The translations under genes were made by a program, and so were the position numbers. The notes beneath the pieces were generated by a model that was given only the letters and a program-made list of their open reading frames with translations, had not been told where the DNA came from and did not search any database. From an uncultured Paracoccaceae bacterium (GTDB lineage: Bacteria > Pseudomonadota > Alphaproteobacteria > Rhodobacterales > Rhodobacteraceae): 39,586 bases of DNA. The DNA lies in the NCBI GenBank assembly GCA_937927675.1, contig CALBSG010000066.1:1-39586 (forward strand), in the 5' to 3' direction. Of the stretch, positions 6,723 through 15,554 are shown one piece after another. The stretch's first letter is position 1. Each line of letters opens with the position of its first letter.

Positions 6723-7777
6723 TAGCCCGCCCTGCCCTTCGGCAACGGCATTTCAAACATCGTCGCTCGGCCACGGCCTGCGCGTTTGGACGCATAAAGC
6801 GCCTCATCCGCATCGACGTGCATCTGTTCAAGGTCAAAACCGGGATAATTCGCGCTGAGAACCATCCCGATCGAGCCAGCGATGCGGCAGGGTTGGTCAT
6901 CATAGCGCATGGGTTGGCCAAGCCGATCTATGATACGGTCCGCGATCAGCGACAGCGGGGCGGCATCCGTCTGACCGGGAAAGACCAGCACAAATTCATC
7001 GCCGCCAACCCGCGCCACCAGATCGCTGGTGCGGGTTTCTTCGGTCAGGATATGGGCCACTTCGCGCAGCACATGATCGCCCGCGGCATGGCCAAGCGAG
7101 TCATTGATCTGTTTGAAGAAATCAAGATCCAGATGCATCATGCCAAAGGCCTGCCCCTGCCCCACCAGATCATCGAGCAGCGCATCAAGCGCCCGGCGAT
7201 TGCGCAGGCCGGTCAGCGTATCGGTCAACGCCTGTTCTTCTGCGGCGACCTTGGCCCCGTGAAGCCGCAGGTTCAGGCTGCGCAATTCCGACATGACAGC
7301 AGATTTCGCCTCCATCAGGTACAGCATTTCCACCGTCAGATCCGTGGCGGCAAAATCGGCCACAGTCAGCCCATAGCGGCGCACGGCCTCATTCACCCAG
7401 ATGCCGAAAGAGAGGTTGATCAATACCCCCCCCGCCCCGCCCCCGATGCCCCCCGCAAGCCCGCCCGCATCGCCAACCGGCAAGGCAAGGCCGCGCAGCA
7501 CCATTGTCGGATCATTATGGGGGGCAAGGTGCAGCCGCGCACCGACACGCCGCCGCAATTCGGTCAAGTCAGCCACCGCGGAGGGGCGGCGGAGACCAAA
7601 GAAATTTTCTACCGGCTCACCAAGTACGCTGGGTGCGGACAAGAGCTTCACAAGCGTCGGCCCAATAGAGCGGATAAGCCCCTGACCATCCAGCCGCAGA
7701 TGCATCGGCATCAGCCGGTCCAGTGCGGGACCGTCAAGAAAGATCAAGGGCAAGGGAACACGGGCCGCAAGGGTCAT
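6722..7777 (-). CDS. Diguanylate cyclase with HNOBA/PAS-like sensor domain
   Basis: The enzyme should convert two GTP to cyclic-di-GMP. The N-terminal half (about residues 1-150) resembles the haem-NO-binding-associated (HNOBA) domain, with FLDGPALDRLMPMHLRLD and LGEPVENFFGLRRP. A coiled-coil linker (about 150-185) precedes a complete GGDEF domain with TDTLTGLRNRR, DLDFFKQIND, and RVGGDEF. An RxxD inhibitory site (RTSD) lies five residues before GGDEF, so product inhibition is expected. I start at 7777, where the ATG overlaps the H-NOX stop in an ATGA. An ATG four codons upstream (7789) is the alternative. The pair H-NOX/HNOBA-GGDEF is a known sensor-effector arrangement. Its TAG stop is formed by target TA plus the first base of the adjacent IS. 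Confidence 0.9.
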   Translation of the reverse strand: MTLAARVPLPLIFLDGPALDRLMPMHLRLDGQGLIRSIGPTLVKLLSAPSVLGEPVENFFGLRRPSAVADLTELRRRVGARLHLAPHNDPTMVLRGLALPVGDAGGLAGGIGGGAGGVLINLSFGIWVNEAVRRYGLTVADFAATDLTVEMLYLMEAKSAVMSELRSLNLRLHGAKVAAEEQALTDTLTGLRNRRALDALLDDLVGQGQAFGMMHLDLDFFKQINDSLGHAAGDHVLREVAHILTEETRTSDLVARVGGDEFVLVFPGQTDAAPLSLIADRIIDRLGQPMRYDDQPCRIAGSIGMVLSANYPGFDLEQMHVDADEALYASKRAGRGRATMFEMPLPKGRAG

Positions 7778-8364
7778 GGCCCCGCCCATCCCGCAAGATC
7801 AAACGCCCGCCCGGTGGAGTGGCGATGATCCAAGAGCTTGATCTGAATAATTTCCTGTCCAGCACCGCCGTCCAGCCAATCCAACAAAACCAGCGCGCCA
7901 TAATCGTCGGCCATCGCCCGCAACAGCCCAAGCATCACCTGCCCCGTTCCGGCAAAGGCCGCGTCAATTGTCAGCCGGTATTCGGCATAATTGGTTTCCG
8001 CCAGTTCCAGCCCCGGCAAATCGAGATCGGGTAGTGCCAGCCGCGCACGCTCTGGCAAATCTTCCAGGGAATGCAGAAAATCTTCGAAGGTAACGCCGCC
8101 AAAGCGCAGCAGGCGTCGCACCGCTTCGGTATTGGGATGTGACACCAGATAGGTGCCCAAATCCTCCAACACGCTTTCCACCGGGCGGCCCAGCACCTTG
8201 CACGCCGCCGCCAGCACGGCCGTTGTCAGACCCGCGTCATAGCTGAGCATCGGTTCAAAGCTGTCAAAGCCAAGCCGGGCCTCCCGCGCGACAAGCCCCC
8301 AGGTCGCGGGCCCATAGGTGTCGCGCAGAAACCCTTGGATCGAGCGGTTTATCAGGCCGTGCAT
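7774..8364 (-). CDS. H-NOX (haem NO-binding) family protein lacking the axial His
   Basis: The 196-residue product has the H-NOX fold signature: start MHGLINRSIQGFLRDTYG, then a helical N-terminal part and the C-terminal sheet region LLRAMADDYGALVLLD. H-NOX proteins sense NO or O2 through haem and regulate a partner enzyme, here the diguanylate cyclase encoded immediately downstream with an ATGA overlap. The segment that normally carries the proximal haem His (family pattern L-x-x-L-H-x-x-V) reads LEDLPERARL, so Pro occupies the His position (about residue 104). The Y-x-S-x-R haem-propionate motif is also not evident (EYRLTI near residue 129). Canonical haem binding is therefore doubtful. Family assignment is firm, signal sensed is not. 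Confidence 0.86.
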   Translation of the reverse strand: MHGLINRSIQGFLRDTYGPATWGLVAREARLGFDSFEPMLSYDAGLTTAVLAAACKVLGRPVESVLEDLGTYLVSHPNTEAVRRLLRFGGVTFEDFLHSLEDLPERARLALPDLDLPGLELAETNYAEYRLTIDAAFAGTGQVMLGLLRAMADDYGALVLLDWLDGGAGQEIIQIKLLDHRHSTGRAFDLAGWAGP

Positions 8365-8442
8365 TGGGCATCCGGATCAGTGATTCCGGCCCACGTTAGC
8401 CCCCAGCCCTTAACAAAGGGCCAAGGTTTTCCGGCGCATTTT

Positions 8443-11130
8443 TCAGAACGGCACGTCGTCGACCTGATGCGCCGGCACAACCCAGCGCGCGACGATTTTC
8501 TTCAACCCGGCATGGTCAAATTCGATGTCCAGCTTGTCGCCCTCGATGCCGACAATCTCACCGTAGCCGAATTTCTGGTGGAACACGCGCTCCCCCATCA
8601 CATAGGCGCTGACGGCGGTGGCATCGATCGTCATGTTGCGCGCCTCGGAGGGCTGCGACACCGGCCGCGCGCTGCGTTCCTGCAGGCGCCGCCAACCGGG
8701 CGAGTTGTAGACGTCGGCCTTGGTCACCCGGTCCTCAAGCCCTGAGGAAAAGCCAAACCCCGCCGCCGCGCCATAACCGCCACCCATCAGGCCGGGGGGC
8801 GTCAGCACCTCGACATGCGGGCTGGGCAGTTCATCAATGAATCGGCTGGGCATCTGGCTTTGCCATTGACCATAAACCCGGCGGTTCGAGGCGAAGGAAA
8901 TCGTGCAAAGCGCCTCGGCACGGGTGATGCCGACATAGGCAAGACGGCGTTCTTCCTCGAGCCCCTTCTTGCCGCTTTCATCCATGCTGCGCTGACTTGG
9001 GAACAGCCCTTCTTCCCAACCGGGCAGAAAGACCACCGGAAATTCCAGCCCCTTGGCGGCATGCAGCGTCATGATGGTGACCTTTTCTTCGGCCTCCTCA
9101 CGCTCATTGTCCATGATCAGCGCGACATGTTCGAGAAAGCCTTGCAGGCTGTCGAATTGCTCCAGCGCCTTCACCAGTTCCTTGAGGTTCTCCAACCGCC
9201 CCGGCGCTTCGGGAGTCTTGTCGTTTTGCCACATCGAGATGTAGCCGCTTTCCTCCAAGATCACCTCGGCCAGCCGGATATGGCTGTCAGAGTTGGCAGG
9301 CGGCACCTCCGGTTGCATGGGTTCGATAAGAAGATCATCCGCCGCGCCATCACCAGCACGCTGAGGCTTCTGTGGTTCAAACGCGGTCCATGCTTCATCG
9401 CTGCCCGGAATAACCTCTCCAACATCGTCAATAATTACAGTGGTCGGTCGATACCCTGGGGCAATGGTCGCGTGCCAGCGATCCACCCCTTCGACAAACA
9501 CGCGCAATTGCGCCGCCCCTTTGCCGCCAATGCCAGCCTTGGCCAGCAAGGACCGCGCGCCTTCCAACAGGCTCATCCCAAGACTGCGCGCTTCAATCTG
9601 GATCGACTGCACGGCCTTGTCGCCAAGGCCACGCTTGGGGGTGTTCACAACGCGCTCGAACGCCAGATCGTCATCCGGGCTGACGGCCAGCCGGAAATAG
9701 GCCATGGCATCGCGGATTTCCTGCCGTTCATAGAACCGCGGACCGCCGATCACGCGATAGGGCAAGCCGATGGTCAGAAAACGGTCTTCAAAGGCGCGCA
9801 TCTGGTGGCTGGCGCGGACGAGAATCGCCATGTCTTCAAGACTGTGCTTGTCACGATGGCCCCGGCCCCGCTGCAAGCCCTCCAACTCCTCGCCGATCCA
9901 GCGCGCCTCCTCCTCCCCGTCCCAATGGCCGATGAGCCGCACCTTTTCGCCCTGTTGTTCTTCGGTCCACAGCGTCTTACCAAGGCGGCCTTCATTGCGG
10001 GCAATAACGGCAGAGGCCGCGGCCAGAATATGCGGAGTAGAGCGGTAATTCTGCTCCAGCCGCACCACAACGGCGCCGGGAAAATCCTTTTCAAACCGCA
10101 GGATATTGCCCACCTCGGCACCGCGCCAGCCATAGATCGACTGGTCATCATCGCCGACGCAACAGATGTTCTTATGGGCCTGCGCCAACAGCCGCAGCCA
10201 AAGGTATTGGCAGACGTTGGTGTCTTGATATTCGTCCACCAGAATATAGCGGAAGCGGCGCTGATACTGCTCCAGCACATCGGGGTATTTTTGGAAGATC
10301 ACCACGCAATGCAGCAAGAGGTCGCCGAAATCGACGGCATTTAGTGACAAAAGGCGATTCTGGTAAGCTTCATAAAGTTCGGTGCCACGATTATTGAAAG
10401 CAGAAGCCTCAGATGACGGCACCCGGTCTGGCGTCAGCGCACGGTTCTTCCAGCCTTCGATGATGCCTGCCAAAAGCCGGGCGGGCCAACGCTTTTCATC
10501 GATGTTTGCGGCTGCAATCACCTGTTTAAGTAGCCGCAACTGGTCGTCAGTGTCCAAAATCGTGAAGTTCGACTTGAGATGCACCAAATGGCTGCTCGGA
10601 TACAATTCGCCCGTTCTACTGGACCTGCCTTCACGCGCACCGAGATCTGCCAATGTCTCGTTCGAATGCGCTTTTAGACCATTCCCGATCGAAGATGTAC
10701 GTTCGGAGACTAGCCCGCCGACGACTAGCTCCGCATGCCGCCGCAGGATCTTGACCGACAGCGAGTGGAAGGTGCCCATCCAGGCCATGCCGTCCGCCAC
10801 ATCGCCCAGCATCCGCCCAACACGGGCACGCATTTCGCGCGCAGCCTTGTTGGTGAAGGTCACGGCCAGAATCTCATTCGGCCTGGCGCGGTTCATGTTC
10901 AGTAGATGCACGATCCGCGCGGTCAGCGCCTTGGTCTTGCCGGTGCCCGCACCTGCCAGCATCAGAACCGGGCCATCCAGCGCCTCGACGGCGGCACGCT
11001 GGGCGGGGTTCAGATCGTCCAGATAGGGTGCAGGGCGCGCCGCCATGGCGCGCTGCGACAGAGGCACCGTCGGGGGCACCGGCTGCGGCACGGCCGCCTC
11101 GAAGGCGTCATTTTCATCCCATTCACTCAT
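8443..11130 (-). CDS. uvrD: UvrD/PcrA-type ATP-dependent DNA helicase
   Basis: This is a superfamily 1A 3'-5' helicase of nucleotide excision and mismatch repair. Visible motifs, in order: Q-motif LNPAQRAAVEA, Walker A AGAGTGKT (59-66), motif Ia VTFTNKAAREMRAR, motif II VDEYQDTN (298-305), motif III DDDQSIYGWRGAE, motif IV LEQNYRST, motif V MTLHAAKGLEFPVVFL and motif VI GITRA. The C-terminal Tudor-like RNA-polymerase-contact module (VFHQKFGYGEIVGIEGDKLDIEF) is present. At 895 residues it is longer than typical relatives because of two in-frame insertions (about residues 137-184 and 557-617). It appears monocistronic. Confidence 0.95.
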   Translation of the reverse strand: MSEWDENDAFEAAVPQPVPPTVPLSQRAMAARPAPYLDDLNPAQRAAVEALDGPVLMLAGAGTGKTKALTARIVHLLNMNRARPNEILAVTFTNKAAREMRARVGRMLGDVADGMAWMGTFHSLSVKILRRHAELVVGGLVSERTSSIGNGLKAHSNETLADLGAREGRSSRTGELYPSSHLVHLKSNFTILDTDDQLRLLKQVIAAANIDEKRWPARLLAGIIEGWKNRALTPDRVPSSEASAFNNRGTELYEAYQNRLLSLNAVDFGDLLLHCVVIFQKYPDVLEQYQRRFRYILVDEYQDTNVCQYLWLRLLAQAHKNICCVGDDDQSIYGWRGAEVGNILRFEKDFPGAVVVRLEQNYRSTPHILAAASAVIARNEGRLGKTLWTEEQQGEKVRLIGHWDGEEEARWIGEELEGLQRGRGHRDKHSLEDMAILVRASHQMRAFEDRFLTIGLPYRVIGGPRFYERQEIRDAMAYFRLAVSPDDDLAFERVVNTPKRGLGDKAVQSIQIEARSLGMSLLEGARSLLAKAGIGGKGAAQLRVFVEGVDRWHATIAPGYRPTTVIIDDVGEVIPGSDEAWTAFEPQKPQRAGDGAADDLLIEPMQPEVPPANSDSHIRLAEVILEESGYISMWQNDKTPEAPGRLENLKELVKALEQFDSLQGFLEHVALIMDNEREEAEEKVTIMTLHAAKGLEFPVVFLPGWEEGLFPSQRSMDESGKKGLEEERRLAYVGITRAEALCTISFASNRRVYGQWQSQMPSRFIDELPSPHVEVLTPPGLMGGGYGAAAGFGFSSGLEDRVTKADVYNSPGWRRLQERSARPVSQPSEARNMTIDATAVSAYVMGERVFHQKFGYGEIVGIEGDKLDIEFDHAGLKKIVARWVVPAHQVDDVPF
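10579..10722 (-). other. Foreign-looking 144-bp in-frame insertion within uvrD
   Basis: UvrD homologues run directly from RRHAELV to LKSNFTILD. Here 48 residues (about 137-184), beginning VGGLVSERTSSIGNGLK, intervene. The codons used include CTA, ACA, TCT, AAA, AGA and AGT, rare elsewhere in this gene, and the local GC is visibly lower. The insertion preserves the frame. It resembles a small protein-coding palindromic or MITE-like insertion, though I found no convincing terminal inverted repeat. Confidence 0.6.
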
Positions 11131-11292
11131 GGGGGAATCATAAACCGGGATTTACCGGATATAAAGAACTGTTCCGGTAATGTTCGCAAAATTCCTGCCA
11201 AACGCGGCCAAATCCGCGGGAAAGTGCGGATTGCGTCCTATTCCTGCCCGGATTGCCCGGCAGTTTTCCGACGAAACTTTGGGGGCACTGCC

Positions 11293-11928
11293 ATGCTCAA
11301 CCTAATGACACCTCGTGTTCTCATCGCCTTTGCGGTGTTTCTTGGCCTGATCGCCATGCTGCGCCATGTCGTCATAAAACAGCCCTTGGTCGAAACCGAT
11401 GCAGAAGGGGAAACCGGCCGCATCGCCCCGAACCGCGCCCTTCTGGCCGTGATCTGCCTGATTGGCACCATGCTGGCCGGCGCAGCACTTTTGGCGTTTT
11501 CGCATGGCATCGGCGGCTGGGCCGTTCTGGTGGTTGCCGTTGCGGCACTGGCGATGACGGGAATGATGGTGACGGCTTTCTTTCCCTATTTCGACATCAC
11601 TTGGGATGAAGATGGCATCGAAGGGCCAACGCTGCTGTTGCCGCCACCGCTTGGCCCCAAACGCCAACGCATTTTCTGGGAGGAGATTGAGGTCGCCCAG
11701 CATGAAAAAGGCCGCCATTGGTATCTGGAAGACGGCAAAGGCGCCCGCATTGTCTGGAGCTTCATCTACTTTGGCTACCCTGCCCTGATCCGCCGGGTTG
11801 AGGAGGAATGTCCTTGGCTTTTCAATGCGCAAGACATCCCCCCCCTGCCCGAAAACGACCCCGAAGCCATCCCCCCGGTGAGGCGCCGTTTTCTCAGGTT
11901 GAACTTTGCAACTGCAAAGTCGACCTGA
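11293..11928 (+). CDS. Hypothetical membrane protein upstream of pyc
   Basis: This 211-residue product starts at the ATG in CACTGCCATG. Hydrophobic segments are evident at about residues 8-23 (VLIAFAVFLGLIAML), 48-68 and 73-95 (WAVLVVAVAALAMTGMMV), so two to three transmembrane helices are expected. They are followed by a soluble C-terminal half (FDITWDEDGIEGP, IFWEEIEVAQHEKGRHWYLED) reminiscent of PH-like bacterial membrane proteins. I do not recognise a named family. It precedes pyc by about 100 bases in the same direction and may be cotranscribed. The frame is open further upstream to 10906, but that part is the antisense of uvrD. Confidence 0.72.
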   Translation: MLNLMTPRVLIAFAVFLGLIAMLRHVVIKQPLVETDAEGETGRIAPNRALLAVICLIGTMLAGAALLAFSHGIGGWAVLVVAVAALAMTGMMVTAFFPYFDITWDEDGIEGPTLLLPPPLGPKRQRIFWEEIEVAQHEKGRHWYLEDGKGARIVWSFIYFGYPALIRRVEEECPWLFNAQDIPPLPENDPEAIPPVRRRFLRLNFATAKST

Positions 11929-12030
11929 ATATTTCGCAAAAGTTTGCAGGGCGTCGTTTTCTGCCCTTGTGCTGCGCTGCAGCGTCCCTAATCTGCGCCC
12001 CGATTGCACCCCCGCAACCGGAGAGCGCCC

Positions 12031-15000
12031 ATGCCCGAATTCACGAAAATCCTCGTTGCCAACCGCGGCGAGATCGCCATTCGCGTCATGCGCGCCGCCA
12101 ACGAGATGGGCAAGAAAACCGTTGCGGTCTATGCCGAGGAAGACAAGCTCTCGCTCCACCGCTTCAAGGCCGATGAGGCCTATCTGATCGGCGAAGGCCT
12201 GTCGCCGGTGGGCGCCTATCTGTCGATCCCGGAAATCATCCGCGTGGCCAAGATGGCAGGCGCCGATGCGATCCACCCCGGCTATGGGCTGCTGTCGGAA
12301 AACCCCGATTTCGTCGAGGCTTGCGATCAGGCGGGTATCACCTTTATCGGCCCGCGCGCCGAAACCATGCGCGCCCTTGGCGACAAGGCCTCGGCCCGTC
12401 GCGTCGCGATCGAAGCCGGTGTGCCGGTCATCCCCGCGACCGAAGTCTTGGGCGATGACATGGCCGCAATCAAGAAACAGGCCAAGGAAGTTGGCTATCC
12501 GCTGATGCTCAAAGCATCTTGGGGTGGCGGCGGTCGCGGGATGCGGCCGATTCTGGCTGAAGACGAATTGGAACTGAAGGTCCGCGAGGGCCGCCGCGAG
12601 GCTGAGGCCGCGTTTGGCAACGGCGAGGGTTACCTCGAAAAAATGATCATCCGCGCCCGCCACGTCGAGGTGCAGATCCTTGGCGACAAAGCGGGCAATG
12701 TCTGGCACCTGTGGGAGCGGGATTGCACCGTGCAGCGGCGCAACCAAAAGGTGGTCGAACGCGCCCCCGCCCCCTATCTGACCGAGGCCCAACGCGCCGA
12801 AGTGTGTGAAATGGCGCGGAAAATCTGCGCCCATGTCAATTACGAATGCGCTGGCACCGTTGAATTCCTGATGGATATGGACGACCAGAAGTTCTACTTC
12901 ATCGAGGTGAACCCCCGCGTTCAGGTCGAACATACTGTCACCGAAGAAGTGACCGGTATCGACATCGTTCAGGCCCAGATCCTGATCGAAGAAGGCAAGA
13001 CGTTGCCGCAGGCAACCGGGGTTGCCTCGCAGGCTGACGTGAAGCTGAACGGTCATGCCGTACAATGCCGCGTCACCACCGAAGACCCGCTGAACAACTT
13101 CATCCCCGACTATGGCCGGTTGACGGCCTACCGCTCGGCGACCGGCAATGGCATCCGTCTGGATGGCGGCACGGCTTATGCGGGCGGCGTCATCACCCGC
13201 TACTATGATTCGCTGCTGGTCAAGGTCACCGCCCATGCCCAGACCCCGGAAAAGGCCATCGCCCGCATGGACCGGGCGCTGCGCGAATTCCGGATCCGTG
13301 GCGTGGCGACGAACATCGAATTCGTCATCAACCTCTTGAAGCATCCGACCTTCCTTGACCAAAGCTACACCACCAAATTCATCGACACGACGCCCGACCT
13401 GTTCGCCTTCAAAAAGCGCCGCGACCGGGCGACTAAGATCCTGACCTACATCGCCGACATCACGGTGAACGGGCATCCCGAAACCGCAGGCCGCGCCAAG
13501 CCCCCGGCCGAGGTAAAGGCACCCAAGGCCCCCGCCCCGCGCGTTGAACCCGCGATGGGCACGCGCAACCTCTTGGAACAAAAAGGCCCGCAGGCGGTTG
13601 CGGACTGGATGCGCGCCCAGAAAAAGGTGCTTTTGACCGATACCACCATGCGTGATGGTCACCAGTCGCTCTTGGCCACCCGGATGCGCTCGATCGACAT
13701 GATCAAGGTGGCGCCCGCCTATGCCGCCCATCTGCCGCAACTGTTTTCGGTGGAATGCTGGGGCGGGGCCACGTTTGACGTCGCCTACCGCTTCTTGCAG
13801 GAATGCCCGTGGCAGCGCCTGCGCGATCTGCGCGCGGCCATGCCGAACCTGATGACCCAAATGCTGCTGCGCGGGGCCAATGGCGTCGGCTACACCACCT
13901 ATCCTGACAATGTGGTGCGCGGCTTTGTCGCCCGTGCGGCAGAAACCGGGGTGGATGTGTTCCGGGTGTTTGACAGCCTGAACTGGGTTGAAAACATGCG
14001 CGTCGCCATGGATGCGGTGCTGGAGGCCAACAAGGTCTGCGAAGGCACGGTTTGCTATACCGGCGACATTCTGGACCCCAACCGCGCCAAATATGACCTG
14101 AAATACTACGTCGCCCGTGCGCAGGAACTGAAAGCTGCCGGCGCGCATATTCTGGGTCTGAAGGATATGGCGGGCCTGTTGAAGCCTGCCGCCGCCAAGA
14201 TCTTGGTCAAAACCCTGCGGACCGAGGTTGGCCTGCCGGTGCATTTCCACACGCATGACACCTCGGGCGCTGCGGCCGCCACAATCCTTGCGGCCTGCGA
14301 TGCCGGTGTGGATGCGGTGGATGCGGCGATGGACGCGTTTTCAGGCGGCACCTCGCAGCCCTGCATCGGTTCCGTGGTCGAGGCACTGCGCCACACCGAC
14401 CGCGACACCGGATTGGACATTGCCGCCATCCGCGAGATTTCCAACTATTGGGAACATGTCCGCGCCCAATACGCCGCCTTTGAATCTGGTATTCCCGCCC
14501 CGGCGTCGGAAGTTTACCTGCACGAGATGCCCGGTGGCCAGTTCACCAACCTCAAGGCGCAAGCGCGCTCGCTGGGGCTGGAGGAGCGCTGGCCCGAGGT
14601 GGCGCAGGCCTATGCCGATGCCAACCAGATGTTCGGTGACATCGTAAAGGTCACGCCCTCGTCCAAGGTCGTGGGGGATATGGCGCTGATGATGGTGGCA
14701 CAGGGCCTGACCCGCGCCGAGGTGGAAGCACCGGGCGTCGATGTTGCCTTCCCGGATTCGGTTGTCGACATGATGAAGGGCAATCTTGGCCAACCCCACG
14801 GCGGCTGGCCCAAGGGCATTCAGGCCAAGGTGTTGAAGGGCGAAAAGCCACTGACCACCCGCCCCGGCGCGGATGTGGCAGCGGTGGACATTGAGGCGAC
14901 TCGTGAAAAATTGTCCAATGACCTCAATGGTCTGATTATCGATGACGAAGATCTGAACGGCTATCTGATGTATCCGAAGGTCTTCCTCGATTACATGGGT

Positions 15001-15471
15001 CGTCATCGGCAATATGGCCCGGTCCGCACCCTGCCGACCCGGACCTTCTTTTATGGCATGGCCCCGGGTGAGGAGATCACTGCCGAAATCGACCCCGGCA
15101 AGACGCTGGAAATCCGCCTGCAAGCGGTGGGTGAAACCACCGATGATGGCGAGGTGAAGGTGTTCTTCGAATTGAACGGCCAGCCGCGGGTGATCCGCGT
15201 GCCGAACCGGGCGATCAAGGCAAAAACCGCAGCCAAACCGAAGGCCGCCGAGGGCAACCCGAACCACATCGGCGCACCGATGCCGGGTGCGATTGCATCG
15301 GTGGCAGTGACGGTCGGCCAAAAGGTCAAGGCGGGCGATATGCTGCTGACCATCGAAGCCATGAAGATGGAAACCGGTCTGCATGCCGACCGCGAGGCGA
15401 CCATCAAGGCGCTTTATGTCCATGCGGGCAGCCAGATCGACGCCAAAGACCTGTTGATCGAACTGGAATAA
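12031..15471 (+). CDS. pyc: Pyruvate carboxylase
   Basis: This is a biotin-dependent, ATP-driven carboxylase converting pyruvate to oxaloacetate (anaplerosis). The 1146-residue single chain has the full-length form: an N-terminal biotin carboxylase (KILVANRGEIAIRV, ATP-grasp KASWGGGGRGMR, EVNPRVQVEHTVTE), the carboxyltransferase TIM barrel (LLTDTTMRDGHQSL, ECWGGATFD, LKDMAGLL, HFHTHDTSGA with metal-binding His residues), and a C-terminal biotinyl domain with AMKM (Lys about 1112). I chose the ATG at 12031 giving MPEFTKILVANRGE, rather than an ATG 27 bases upstream. A strong hairpin terminator follows at 15488-15523. Confidence 0.97.
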   Translation: MPEFTKILVANRGEIAIRVMRAANEMGKKTVAVYAEEDKLSLHRFKADEAYLIGEGLSPVGAYLSIPEIIRVAKMAGADAIHPGYGLLSENPDFVEACDQAGITFIGPRAETMRALGDKASARRVAIEAGVPVIPATEVLGDDMAAIKKQAKEVGYPLMLKASWGGGGRGMRPILAEDELELKVREGRREAEAAFGNGEGYLEKMIIRARHVEVQILGDKAGNVWHLWERDCTVQRRNQKVVERAPAPYLTEAQRAEVCEMARKICAHVNYECAGTVEFLMDMDDQKFYFIEVNPRVQVEHTVTEEVTGIDIVQAQILIEEGKTLPQATGVASQADVKLNGHAVQCRVTTEDPLNNFIPDYGRLTAYRSATGNGIRLDGGTAYAGGVITRYYDSLLVKVTAHAQTPEKAIARMDRALREFRIRGVATNIEFVINLLKHPTFLDQSYTTKFIDTTPDLFAFKKRRDRATKILTYIADITVNGHPETAGRAKPPAEVKAPKAPAPRVEPAMGTRNLLEQKGPQAVADWMRAQKKVLLTDTTMRDGHQSLLATRMRSIDMIKVAPAYAAHLPQLFSVECWGGATFDVAYRFLQECPWQRLRDLRAAMPNLMTQMLLRGANGVGYTTYPDNVVRGFVARAAETGVDVFRVFDSLNWVENMRVAMDAVLEANKVCEGTVCYTGDILDPNRAKYDLKYYVARAQELKAAGAHILGLKDMAGLLKPAAAKILVKTLRTEVGLPVHFHTHDTSGAAAATILAACDAGVDAVDAAMDAFSGGTSQPCIGSVVEALRHTDRDTGLDIAAIREISNYWEHVRAQYAAFESGIPAPASEVYLHEMPGGQFTNLKAQARSLGLEERWPEVAQAYADANQMFGDIVKVTPSSKVVGDMALMMVAQGLTRAEVEAPGVDVAFPDSVVDMMKGNLGQPHGGWPKGIQAKVLKGEKPLTTRPGADVAAVDIEATREKLSNDLNGLIIDDEDLNGYLMYPKVFLDYMGRHRQYGPVRTLPTRTFFYGMAPGEEITAEIDPGKTLEIRLQAVGETTDDGEVKVFFELNGQPRVIRVPNRAIKAKTAAKPKAAEGNPNHIGAPMPGAIASVAVTVGQKVKAGDMLLTIEAMKMETGLHADREATIKALYVHAGSQIDAKDLLIELE

Positions 15472-15487
15472 GTGCCAGACCACATGA

Positions 15488-15523
15488 AAAAGGCCCGGGG
15501 GAACGACATTCCCCGGGCCTTTG
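15488..15523 (+). terminator. Rho-independent terminator after pyc (bidirectional)
   Basis: GC-rich inverted repeat AAAGGCCCGGGGGAA / TTCCCCGGGCCTTT with a five-base loop and one bulged G, flanked by T-rich sequence on the plus side and A-rich sequence on the other. It can therefore also serve the convergent minus-strand gene that stops at 15555. Confidence 0.88.
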
Positions 15524-15554
15524 TCTTTTCCGACCCCCACCGGGGCCAAGGCGC

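Noticed and set aside
8404..8421. Short hairpin CCCTT/AAGGG between H-NOX and uvrD as a terminator
   Set aside because: The stem is only five pairs with no T run on the minus strand, so I do not call it.
8815..10344. 509-codon plus-strand open frame opposite uvrD
   Set aside because: It is antisense to conserved helicase motifs and is explained by the GC-rich codon pattern of uvrD.
11302..14256. 984-codon open frame on the minus strand opposite pyc
   Set aside because: It lies antisense to the clearly coding pyc and the membrane protein gene. Its composition (Arg/Gly/His/Phe repeats) is that of a shadow frame and no domain is recognisable.
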